Source of the DNA: Siphonobacter curvatus
GTDB taxonomy: Bacteria; Bacteroidota; Bacteroidia; Cytophagales; Spirosomataceae
Assembly: GCF_002943425.1 (NCBI RefSeq)
Contig: NZ_PTRA01000001.1
Span: 2,914,001 to 2,978,000, forward strand
DNA length: 64,000 nucleotides
Direction of reading: 5' to 3'
Shown here: piece after piece, positions 1 through 6,824 of the stretch
Position numbering within the stretch: position 1 is the stretch's first letter
How the letters are laid out: each line of letters begins with the position of its first letter
Notes under the pieces: generated by a model
Database searches by the model: none
The model's input: only the letters and a program-made list of their open reading frames with translations
What the model was told of the DNA's origin: nothing
Position numbers and translations under genes: made by a program

Positions 1-39
1 TCCGGTCTGCTGAAAGTTGCATGGCTGTACGAGGTTTAA
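1..39 (+). CDS. Possible 3' end of a truncated upstream gene
   Basis: The first frame reads open from base 1 to a TAA at 37-39 (ending KVAWLYEV). It could be the C-terminus of a gene cut by the window edge. Twelve codons are too few to recognise a family, and chance is a real alternative. If real, it is convergent with the ROK kinase gene, whose stop lies 25 bases further on. Confidence 0.2.
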   Translation, partial: SGLLKVAWLYEV

Positions 40-63
40 TTTTGAATAAATGAGAGATATTTA

Positions 64-966
64 TTACAAAAGAGCTGCTCCAAAAACGCCCGCACTATCG
101 CCTAACACGTTTTTCACTACTAACACATCAGGCTTAGGCGTAAAGATGTGCTTTTGTGCCCGCTGTACGCCTTCGGTATACAGCAGATCAATGTTAGAGA
201 CGCCCCCCCCAATCACAATCACGTCCGGATCAAGCAAATTGGTAATGATCGACAACGCCTTTCCGAACTGATTCAGCATACGTTCAACGGTAGCCGTTGC
301 GGCCGCATCCGTACCGGCCTGATGGCGGGCCAAAATGTCAGGCATACTGCGTTTTTCACCGGCTTCCTGCGTGTAAAAACGTTGAAGCGAAGGTCCTGAT
401 AATACCGTTTCTACGCAACCTACATTTCCGCAGTAGCAAGGCCCTCCGGATTCATCCAGAAAGATATGCCCCCATTCACCGCCAATTCCTTGACGACCGC
501 CCCATACTTTTCCGTTGATTACTACGCCCCCACCGACGCCCGTACCCATAATGATACCGAATACAACCTGAGCATTCGGATGTACTTCAGGTGCAGCACC
601 CAAAAGGGCCTCGGCTAAGGCAAAACAGTTGGCATCATTGGCAATCAAACAGGATACGCCCAGCCGTGCTTCAAGATCTTTCTGCATGGGCTGGTCATTC
701 ATTACTACGGTATTACAGCCCCGCATCGTTTGCGTAACAGGATCAAGCGTACCGGGAGTAGCAAAGCCAATTTTCTCCGGCCGTTCACCTAACTCTTCAA
801 TAACCTGGTTAACCAGTTTTTCAATCTGATTAAGAATATGTTCGTACCCTTGGTCGGCTTCGGTAGGAATCCGGCGACGAACCCGGACTTCTTTGATGTT
901 GTCGGCGTTTAATACGGCACACTCAATTTTGGTGCCTCCCAAATCTATACCCCAAAGATGATTCAC
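64..966 (-). CDS. ROK family sugar kinase (glucokinase-like)
   Basis: Cytoplasmic ATP-dependent sugar kinase of the ROK family, probably phosphorylating glucose or a related hexose or amino sugar. Visible motifs: the phosphate-binding DLGGTK at residues 8-13, the catalytic Asp in AND at 109-111, the glycine-rich GTGVGGG at 141-147, EWGH at 164-167, and the ROK zinc motif CxCGxxGC at about 177-184 followed by E186. The length of 300 residues is normal for a kinase-only ROK protein; there is no N-terminal helix-turn-helix, so it is not a ROK repressor. It stands alone, followed downstream by the window edge. The exact sugar cannot be told from sequence: glucokinase, fructokinase or N-acetylmannosamine kinase all fit. 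Confidence 0.9.
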   Translation of the reverse strand: MNHLWGIDLGGTKIECAVLNADNIKEVRVRRRIPTEADQGYEHILNQIEKLVNQVIEELGERPEKIGFATPGTLDPVTQTMRGCNTVVMNDQPMQKDLEARLGVSCLIANDANCFALAEALLGAAPEVHPNAQVVFGIIMGTGVGGGVVINGKVWGGRQGIGGEWGHIFLDESGGPCYCGNVGCVETVLSGPSLQRFYTQEAGEKRSMPDILARHQAGTDAAATATVERMLNQFGKALSIITNLLDPDVIVIGGGVSNIDLLYTEGVQRAQKHIFTPKPDVLVVKNVLGDSAGVFGAALL

Positions 967-1021
967 TACTTGAAATGTTTAGTTAAGCAGAGGCGAATAA
1001 AAGGGCTTTTGCTCGTGTCGG

Positions 1022-1029
1022 CAAATTTA
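1022..1029 (-). promoter_or_regulatory. Candidate -7 element for the ROK kinase gene
   Basis: The minus strand reads TAAATTTG, matching the Bacteroidota -7 consensus TAnnTTTG, about 55 bases before the ATG at 966. No good TTTG -33 element lies at the usual spacing, so support is weak. Confidence 0.3.
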
Positions 1030-1056
1030 CCCTTACTTTATCCCATACCTAGGAAT

Positions 1057-1099
1057 AAAAAACCTCTGTCGAGCCGTTTAACTGCGGGCTTGACAGAGG
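1057..1099 (-). terminator. Intrinsic terminator of the 36-codon gene
   Basis: The arms 1063-1075 and 1087-1099 can form a 13-bp stem with one G-T pair and an 11-nt loop. On the minus strand the stem is followed by six T residues (1057-1062). It lies 55 bases after the stop of the small ORF at 1154-1264, which it appears to terminate. Confidence 0.75.
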
Positions 1100-1153
1100 T
1101 ACATATGCGGATACTCCTAAAAGGCTAGTTTGCTACGGAACAGTTATAAGTTC

Positions 1154-1264
1154 TTAGTGAATCTGGCTGAACGAAAAGACGGTCAACAATAAACCTAAAA
1201 ATAAAACTGCGGCAATTAGATAGTCCGTCGGACTGATGGATTTGGAGGAAACAGGTGCTTTCAT
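1154..1264 (-). CDS. 36-residue single-pass membrane peptide
   Basis: Small ORF that begins MKAPVSSKSISPTDYL, continues with one strongly hydrophobic helix (about residues 15-31, rich in L, F, V, A) and ends FSQIH. No family recognised. The case for it being a gene is its setting: a near-consensus Bacteroidota promoter (TTTG-N20-TACTTTTG on the minus strand, 1322-1353) about 60 bases upstream and a clear intrinsic terminator 55 bases downstream, making a complete monocistronic unit of roughly 260 nt. There is no Shine-Dalgarno sequence, which is usual in this phylum. Function is unknown; single-helix peptides of this size often bind and tune a larger membrane complex, but that is inference only. 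Confidence 0.6.
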   Translation of the reverse strand: MKAPVSSKSISPTDYLIAAVLFLGLLLTVFSFSQIH

Positions 1265-1321
1265 AGTTGGGTATCGTTATTTAAGGCTGAAGAGCTTTAG
1301 GTCACTCAAGAATTACTATTG

Positions 1322-1353
1322 CAAAAGTACAATTTAAAAATTTACATTTCAAA
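1322..1353 (-). promoter_or_regulatory. Bacteroidota-type promoter of the small membrane peptide
   Basis: On the minus strand, TTTG (-33, bases 1350-1353) is followed after exactly 20 bases by TACTTTTG (-7, bases 1322-1329). Both match the housekeeping consensus TTTG-N19/20-TAnnTTTG. The predicted start near 1316 gives a leader of about 50 nt before the ATG at 1264. Confidence 0.65.
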
Positions 1354-1681
1354 GTCGCCCGCCGCTCTGTGAGTACCGATACTAACGTAATTCATCATTA
1401 AAGTGTTTTGAGCTTTTTTGTAGTCGGCAACGTTTTTCAAGGCTTTTCTGCATTATAAGACTCATTTACAGAAGTTTACATAAGTAAAAACACTCATTTA
1501 TCTTTAAAATATGTCTCCTCTTCGCGGCATTTTCACATTTTAATAATAAAAAAATATTTTCAATACCTTGGTAAACAGTAGCCTTTAATTCTCTTGCTTA
1601 AGTAAAGCTTTATACACTGAGACACTGTTCAAAGTAATGCAGTACGGAAAATTTTTAAAAAAGGATCATTCCCAAACCCTA

Positions 1682-1720
1682 TGGAAAATAAAACAGACGG
1701 CACTTTTTATGCCGTCTGTT
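1682..1720 (-). terminator. Orphan intrinsic terminator on the minus strand
   Basis: A perfect 10-bp stem (AACAGACGGC at 1692-1701 with its complement at 1711-1720, 9-nt loop) is followed on the minus strand by TTTTATTTT. There is no T run on the plus side. No minus-strand gene lies between this point and the htpG start at 1932, so whatever it terminates begins within about 200 bases or antisense to htpG. Confidence 0.6.
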
Positions 1721-1931
1721 CATAGGTTATACATACGAATTGTTCGAGGTAAAGCAGGATAAGCAATTAATATGCAATTTTAACTTATTTTTATACCAAT
1801 GTTATTACCTTTTTTTCACCGTACCTGATACGATTTTGTCTTTGCCTGTCAATATGACATTTTATTTAGTTAGGAATAACCTTTGCTAGACTGTTACCTG
1901 ATTCACCATCATTCCAACTTATTACATACCA

Positions 1932-3746
1932 ATGGATACAACCACTTTTCATGAAAAGGGGAATATTTCGATTCACACGGAGAATATTTTCCCCATCATT
2001 AAGAAATTTCTGTATTCCGACCATGAGATTTTTCTTCGCGAATTAGTATCCAACGCCGTTGATGCCACGCAGAAAATCAAGCGATTAGCGTCTTTGGGCG
2101 AATATGGCGGAGAATTAGGAGATTTGACGATCAAAGTTTCCGTTGATAAAGAAGCCAAAACCATTACCATTAGTGATAAAGGTTTGGGCATGACCGCCGA
2201 CGAGATTAAAAAGTATATCAATCAGATTGCTTTCTCCGGTGCTCTGGAATTCGTGGAAAAATACAAAGATCAGGGTGTGGAGCGGGGAGCGATTATTGGT
2301 CAGTTTGGCCTGGGCTTCTACTCGGCATTTATGGTGGCCTCGCAGGTAGAAATCGTTACCAAGTCGTATCAGGATGCTCCAGCAGCCCGCTGGATTTGCG
2401 ATGGTTCAACGGAATTTGAGATTACGTCGGCTGACAAAACCGAACGTGGCACGGACATTATTCTGCACGTAGCTCCGGACTCAGAAGAATTTCTGGAACA
2501 GTACCGTTTGAATACCATTCTGGAGAAATACGGCAAATTCCTGCCCATCCCCGTCGAATTCGACGGTAAGGTGATCAACGAAACCGAACCCATCTGGACG
2601 AAAAATCCGAACGACCTGACGGACGAGGACTACCTGAAGTTCTACGAAACTCTGTACCCGTTCTCAGAAAAACCGCTGTTCTGGATTCACCTCAACGTAG
2701 ATTATCCCTTCAACCTGACGGGTATTCTCTACTTCCCCAAAATCAAGAATGAACTGCAACTGAGCCGTGAGAAGATTCAGTTGTACAGCCGTCAGGTCTT
2801 CATCACGGATGAAGTAAAAGACGTCGTGCCCGATTTCCTGATGCTGCTGCACGGGGTAATCGACTCACCAGACATTCCGCTAAACGTAAGCCGTAGCTTC
2901 CTGCAAGCTGACGCGAACGTGAAGAAAATTAACGGGTACATTACCCGTAAAGTAGCGGATAAGCTGAATGAACTCTTCAAGAATGACCGTACGGGTTACG
3001 AAGAGAAGTTCAGTGATATCGGCCTCTTCATCAAGTACGGTATGGTGTCGGACGACAAGTTTTACGACAAAGCCAAAGATTTTGTCCTGCTGCAAAGTGC
3101 GGATGAGAAGTACTATACGCTGGAAGAGTACAAAACCAAAACCGAAGCGACGCAGAAAGATAAAGACGATTCGCTGGTGTGGCTATATACTACCGACGCT
3201 GGTAAACAGGATGCGTACATTCAAACGGCTCTGACCCGGGGGTACGATGTCCTGAAGCTGGAAGGTGCGATTGACCCGCACTTCATCGGCAAGATGGAGC
3301 AGAAGTTGGAGAAAACGTCCTTCAAACGTGTAGATGCCGACAGTCTGGATCGCCTGATCGACAAAGGTGTTACGGTGGAAAGCGTACTGAGTGAAGACGA
3401 GAAAACGTCCCTGAAATCCCTGTTCGAAGGCGTAGCCGGAGCCGGCTATTCCGTAGACGTACAACCGCTAAGTTCGGACGAGCTTCCGGTAGTATTGACC
3501 CAGAATGAGTTCATGCGTCGGATGAATGATATGTCTAAAATGGGAGGTCAGCCGGCCTTCTTTGGTTCGATGCCCATGACGTACAATCTGATCATCAACG
3601 CGAACCACCCGGCCATCTTACGCGTGAAAGATTCCGCGGATTCGAATCTGGCCAAGCAACTGATTGACCTGGCCCTGTTGTCACAAGGCTTACTGAGCGG
3701 CCCAAGCCTGACGGAGTTTATTAAACGGACGGTAGCAACCGTATAG
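1932..3746 (+). CDS. htpG: Hsp90-family molecular chaperone HtpG
   Basis: Cytoplasmic ATP-dependent dimeric chaperone of the Hsp90 family, 604 residues, close to the usual bacterial length of about 600-630. The N-terminal GHKL ATPase domain shows the helix RELVSNAVDA (ATP/Mg-binding Asn at residue 41), the Asp-containing DKGLGMT near 79-85 and the lid motif GQFGLGFYSAFM near 119-130. The middle domain carries the conserved LYSRQVFI and PLNVSRSFLQ segments that contribute to ATP hydrolysis. The C-terminus is the dimerisation domain without the eukaryotic MEEVD tail. Start ATG at 1932. The gene is monocistronic, with its own terminator directly after the stop. HtpG is commonly heat induced, but no heat-shock operator was recognised upstream. 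Confidence 0.97.
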   Translation: MDTTTFHEKGNISIHTENIFPIIKKFLYSDHEIFLRELVSNAVDATQKIKRLASLGEYGGELGDLTIKVSVDKEAKTITISDKGLGMTADEIKKYINQIAFSGALEFVEKYKDQGVERGAIIGQFGLGFYSAFMVASQVEIVTKSYQDAPAARWICDGSTEFEITSADKTERGTDIILHVAPDSEEFLEQYRLNTILEKYGKFLPIPVEFDGKVINETEPIWTKNPNDLTDEDYLKFYETLYPFSEKPLFWIHLNVDYPFNLTGILYFPKIKNELQLSREKIQLYSRQVFITDEVKDVVPDFLMLLHGVIDSPDIPLNVSRSFLQADANVKKINGYITRKVADKLNELFKNDRTGYEEKFSDIGLFIKYGMVSDDKFYDKAKDFVLLQSADEKYYTLEEYKTKTEATQKDKDDSLVWLYTTDAGKQDAYIQTALTRGYDVLKLEGAIDPHFIGKMEQKLEKTSFKRVDADSLDRLIDKGVTVESVLSEDEKTSLKSLFEGVAGAGYSVDVQPLSSDELPVVLTQNEFMRRMNDMSKMGGQPAFFGSMPMTYNLIINANHPAILRVKDSADSNLAKQLIDLALLSQGLLSGPSLTEFIKRTVATV

Positions 3747-3768
3747 TTGATAGCTGGTAGATTACAGG

Positions 3769-3801
3769 AAAGGCCCGTTCTCTTCAGAACGGGCCTTTCT
3801 T
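3769..3801 (+). terminator. Intrinsic terminator of htpG
   Basis: Perfect 13-bp stem (3769-3781 with 3786-3798), 4-nt CTTC loop, followed by the T-rich TTTCTT. It starts 22 bases after the htpG stop. Confidence 0.85.
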
Positions 3802-3944
3802 ATTGACATATCCCATGAATTTGAACCAAGGTATGTCTTACTAATGGTCTGCGGACTATAGGTGTTCATGACTATCCTCAATAGAACACTTCAATTTTAA
3901 CAACGCCATTTGGGGTGATTTCGCCCTTTTAGACCTATCCCACC

Positions 3945-4316
3945 CTACGCTTGATTTTTGCCTTCAATCATTTTTTGCAGTTGCTCAAGCTGCTCCGACG
4001 TGATCTGTTCTTCCTTGGCCATGAAAGAAAGTAAGCTCGTTGTAGAACCATCGAAGTAATCGCTAAGCAACTTGCGAAACCCACTTTTCCGGTAATCTTC
4101 CTTGGGAATTTTGGCGAAGTATTCGTACGTACGACCGTAGGCTTTATACCCCAGAAAGCCCTTCGATTCCAGTATTCGCACGACCGATAAGAGGGTATTG
4201 TAGGGCGGTTTGCCCGGCATCCGCTCCACCAGATCTTTGATAAAGAATGGCGTATCCAAATCCCAGATGGCCTGCATGACGCGTTCTTCGGTGCGGGTGA
4301 GTTCTTCCATGAGCAT
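3945..4316 (-). CDS. BlaI/MecI-family transcriptional repressor (orphan)
   Basis: Winged-helix repressor of the BlaI/MecI (penicillinase repressor) family, 123 residues, normal length. The N-terminal half has the typical LTRTEERVMQAIWDL opening, the recognition helix region PYNTLLSVVRILESKGFL and the wing GRTYEYFAKI; the C-terminal half is the helical dimerisation arm. Family members bind TACA-type dyads as dimers and are inactivated by proteolysis through an M56/BlaR1-type membrane sensor. No such sensor gene is adjacent here, so the inducing partner is missing or elsewhere. It is preceded by a terminator for the upstream M1 peptidase gene, so it is transcribed on its own. A second ATG two codons in (4310) is an equally good start. 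Confidence 0.85.
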   Translation of the reverse strand: MLMEELTRTEERVMQAIWDLDTPFFIKDLVERMPGKPPYNTLLSVVRILESKGFLGYKAYGRTYEYFAKIPKEDYRKSGFRKLLSDYFDGSTTSLLSFMAKEEQITSEQLEQLQKMIEGKNQA

Positions 4317-4414
4317 CTGTTTTTTAACAAAGCCAAAGGTTTAACGTATTTTTCAATTATACAACTGATTTTACAGTTTTATAACTAAACTTTTAATTAT
4401 AAAAATCCGGCTAT

Positions 4415-4446
4415 AAAAAATGGCCGGCTATCAGACCGACCATTTT
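4415..4446 (-). terminator. Intrinsic terminator of the M1 peptidase gene
   Basis: Minus-strand stem of 11 positions with one mismatch (arms 4417-4427 and 4436-4446, 8-nt loop) running into six T residues at 4415-4420. It sits just beyond the M1 peptidase stop and separates that gene from blaI. Confidence 0.7.
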
Positions 4447-4465
4447 GAGCTTCCGTTGGGAAAAT

Positions 4466-6370
4466 CTATTGTTTCGCTGCGGGTTCCCAAACGTTGTCCT
4501 TACGGTTTACGTCCGGAATCATCAAACCGCTGAGGGTAATTTTCTTGATGGGTTTACCAAATTTCTTATCTACTTCAAAGGTTTTCGCTCCATCTTTCCA
4601 GTACCGGGCTGTTTCGTTGATTTCTTCAGTAGAATCGTCGTTGAACAGCACGATCAGACGAATCGGTACGGGCAATGAACCTTTACGGGTTACGACGATC
4701 TTTGTCTTTCCCTTCTTGTCACTGACATCGCTCAGAGCCAGATCGGGATAGCCTTTTTCGAAGAACCAAGGTTTCCAATACCAGGACAAATCCTCTTTCA
4801 GGTAATCATTGAATGAGAAAAAGAAGTCGTACGGCATGGGGTGTTTGCCATTCCAGCGAGCCATGTACTCCTGCAGGGTGGCCTTGAATTTATCATGGCC
4901 CAGCATATCCCGCAGGAAGGTATACGCCTGGGAAGGACGCATATAGGTGGCGAACGTATATGCCGATCCGTTGAGCAGGTTGGTCGGTACCATCATGGGT
5001 TGCTCCTGCTCTTTTCCGGCAAACTGGTCAAAGTAAGCGGCGTTGGTTTGCTGCGGCATGAACTTCTTAGGCATTCCGGCAATGTCGAATTCCAGCCAGT
5101 TGGGCAGGGTTTGAGCCCATCCTTCGTCCATCCACGCGTACTTCCGCTCGTTGATTCCCATGTAAAAAGGGAAATACGTGTGAGCGATTTCGTGAGCCGT
5201 CACTTCGGCCGCAAAAGCCGGAGGATATGAACCATCGTTCACGAACATCGGGAATTCCATCCCTCCCGACCCGTTGAATACGGTCTCATTCGGATACGGA
5301 AATGGTACGCCGGGCAGGTAGGTCGAGAAGTACTCCACGCACTGCTTAGCATACCGGCATACGTCGTAAAAATCCTTACTGGATGGGTGATATACCGCGG
5401 CAACGCCCGTCCGACGACCCGTTTTTGGATCAGCTACGGCACTGGCTGCATCCCAGAGATAGGTATCCGAAGCGGCAAACACGAAGTCAGGTACGTGCTC
5501 GGCCTTGAAATGGTAAGTATGCGTACCCGTTTTGGCGAGGGTGATTCCACCTTTTTCGCGATCCGTAGACGAAACGATTTTCACGACTTCACTGGATGTA
5601 CGTGAATTTTTGTACCGGTTCAAATATTCCGTGGAAAGAATCTTATCCGGATTTTGCCATTCCCCCGTTGCCCAAACCAGGTGACTGGCCGGAACGGTAA
5701 TGTTCACGTCGTAGGTATTAAAGTCGTTGTAAAACTCCTTCTGACCCGTATAATCCTGTTTGTCCCAACCATCGATGTCGTCGTAAACAGCAATCTGCGG
5801 ATACCAGTACGCCACCATGTACGAAGTATTGAAATAGATTCCTTCGCGGATGTGCGTCTTGGCAGGAATCAGGTAATTCCACTTCACATCCAGGGTCAGT
5901 TTTTCACCCGGTGCCAGTCCTCCCCGAACGCTCACGAACATATTGGTACCATTCCGCTGAATTTTGGCTTCAGTACCATTAATGCTGATGCTTTCTACAT
6001 CAACCCCACTTTCATTAATATCCGAAGGGTCGATTTCACGTTCATCGCGGTTGGCGTCTTTCTTAAAAATGTCCGGATACAGTCGAACCACCAGATTTTG
6101 CAGACGGGTCGTACTATTGTTGGTATAGACAACCTGTTCCGTACCGCTCAGTCGACGCGTAGCCGGATTTAGGTCTACCTGAATTTTATAGTCTGAATGA
6201 TTTTGCCAGTATTTCGCACCCGGCTTGCCATCCGTGCTCCGCGTGCCGTTTTCGTAGGCTTTCTGAATTTCCAGGGGTACGGGCAGGTTCTGCACTTCCT
6301 GGCTCAAAGCAGCAAAGGAGGTCAGGAAGGCCGCCGCCAGCAAACCAGATTTTTTACTCGTGAGAAACAT
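4466..6370 (-). CDS. Secreted M1-family zinc aminopeptidase
   Basis: Exported gluzincin metallopeptidase of family M1, 634 residues. A signal peptide (about residues 1-23, ending ALSQ) is followed by the beta-sandwich N-terminal domain and then the thermolysin-like catalytic domain. The exopeptidase signature appears as GGMEFP at 369-374. The zinc site is complete: HEIAH at 393-397 and the third ligand E416 in MDEGW, giving the HExxH-x18-E spacing. A downstream Tyr-rich region supplies the transition-state Tyr, but the exact residue cannot be fixed by eye. Such proteins trim peptides in the periplasm or outside the cell. The gene is monocistronic, with its own terminator. The cleavage preference is unknown. 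Confidence 0.9.
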   Translation of the reverse strand: MFLTSKKSGLLAAAFLTSFAALSQEVQNLPVPLEIQKAYENGTRSTDGKPGAKYWQNHSDYKIQVDLNPATRRLSGTEQVVYTNNSTTRLQNLVVRLYPDIFKKDANRDEREIDPSDINESGVDVESISINGTEAKIQRNGTNMFVSVRGGLAPGEKLTLDVKWNYLIPAKTHIREGIYFNTSYMVAYWYPQIAVYDDIDGWDKQDYTGQKEFYNDFNTYDVNITVPASHLVWATGEWQNPDKILSTEYLNRYKNSRTSSEVVKIVSSTDREKGGITLAKTGTHTYHFKAEHVPDFVFAASDTYLWDAASAVADPKTGRRTGVAAVYHPSSKDFYDVCRYAKQCVEYFSTYLPGVPFPYPNETVFNGSGGMEFPMFVNDGSYPPAFAAEVTAHEIAHTYFPFYMGINERKYAWMDEGWAQTLPNWLEFDIAGMPKKFMPQQTNAAYFDQFAGKEQEQPMMVPTNLLNGSAYTFATYMRPSQAYTFLRDMLGHDKFKATLQEYMARWNGKHPMPYDFFFSFNDYLKEDLSWYWKPWFFEKGYPDLALSDVSDKKGKTKIVVTRKGSLPVPIRLIVLFNDDSTEEINETARYWKDGAKTFEVDKKFGKPIKKITLSGLMIPDVNRKDNVWEPAAKQ

Positions 6371-6772
6371 GATGAAGGAATGATTTAATGTGAAAATCTG
6401 GTCTAATGTACGGAAGAGTTTTCAGTTTACCGTTGGGGTTTTGAGTTTTGGGGTTGGCGTCGAAACCTCATTCGTATCCCGCAATTTATACGGAACTATT
6501 CTATAGTGAACCCCTCCAGGGTTGGGTATGTCGAGCTTTTGTAAACGCTGCTGCTGGTTTCTAATCAGTATTATACCATTTGGGCGTTTCTAACTCCCTA
6601 TCCTTTTCTTTCCATTACTCCAACGATACACTACCCGATTAGCCGTATAAGTAGGGAAACTTGCATTTGTAGTAGTACGAAGATTTGAGTGTATTGTTTC
6701 CTGTTCTTGTACAAAAACGGGGAGTCACCCCAACGCCCTGCCTGTTTAAATTGCGTTTACTTCAAAACGAAA
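6371..6772. other. Intergenic region with a dispersed palindrome
   Basis: About 400 bases between two minus-strand genes. It holds one copy of the dispersed AACCCC/GGGGTT element (6476-6523) preceded by G/T-rich text of the GTTTTGAGTTTTGGGG kind also seen beside the element at 18.1 kb. The rest (6530-6760) shows nothing recognisable. The M1 peptidase promoter should be here but no clear TAnnTTTG was found. Confidence 0.5.
6476..6523 (+). repeat. Dispersed intergenic palindromic element, copy 1 (diverged)
   Basis: Reads ATACGGAACTATTC then GTGAACCCCTCCAGGGTT. It aligns along its whole length with the better-conserved copies at 18121-18170 and 61153-61200. The right end folds on itself through AACCC/GGGTT. 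Confidence 0.6.
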
Positions 6773-6801
6773 GAAGGCTCCCGGGTATACCAGAAGCCTT
6801 C
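6763..6801 (-). terminator. Intrinsic terminator of the siderophore receptor gene
   Basis: Minus-strand 7-bp stem GAAGGCT/AGCCTTC (6773-6779 with 6795-6801) followed by TTTCGTTTT, 24 bases after the receptor stop. Confidence 0.65.
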
Positions 6802-6824
6802 GAGAGCGATCTACTAGATTGCGA

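Larger units (their letters stand above)
1265..1931. other. AT-rich non-coding stretch between the small peptide gene and htpG
   Basis: Apart from the promoter at 1322-1353 and the hairpin at 1682-1720 described separately, no ORF with coding character, tRNA or riboswitch was recognised here. The stretch is clearly more AT-rich than the genes on either side. The htpG promoter should lie in the last 200 bases, but no TAnnTTTG match was found; the nearest is TAACCTTTG, one base too long, at about 1877-1885. Confidence 0.5.
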
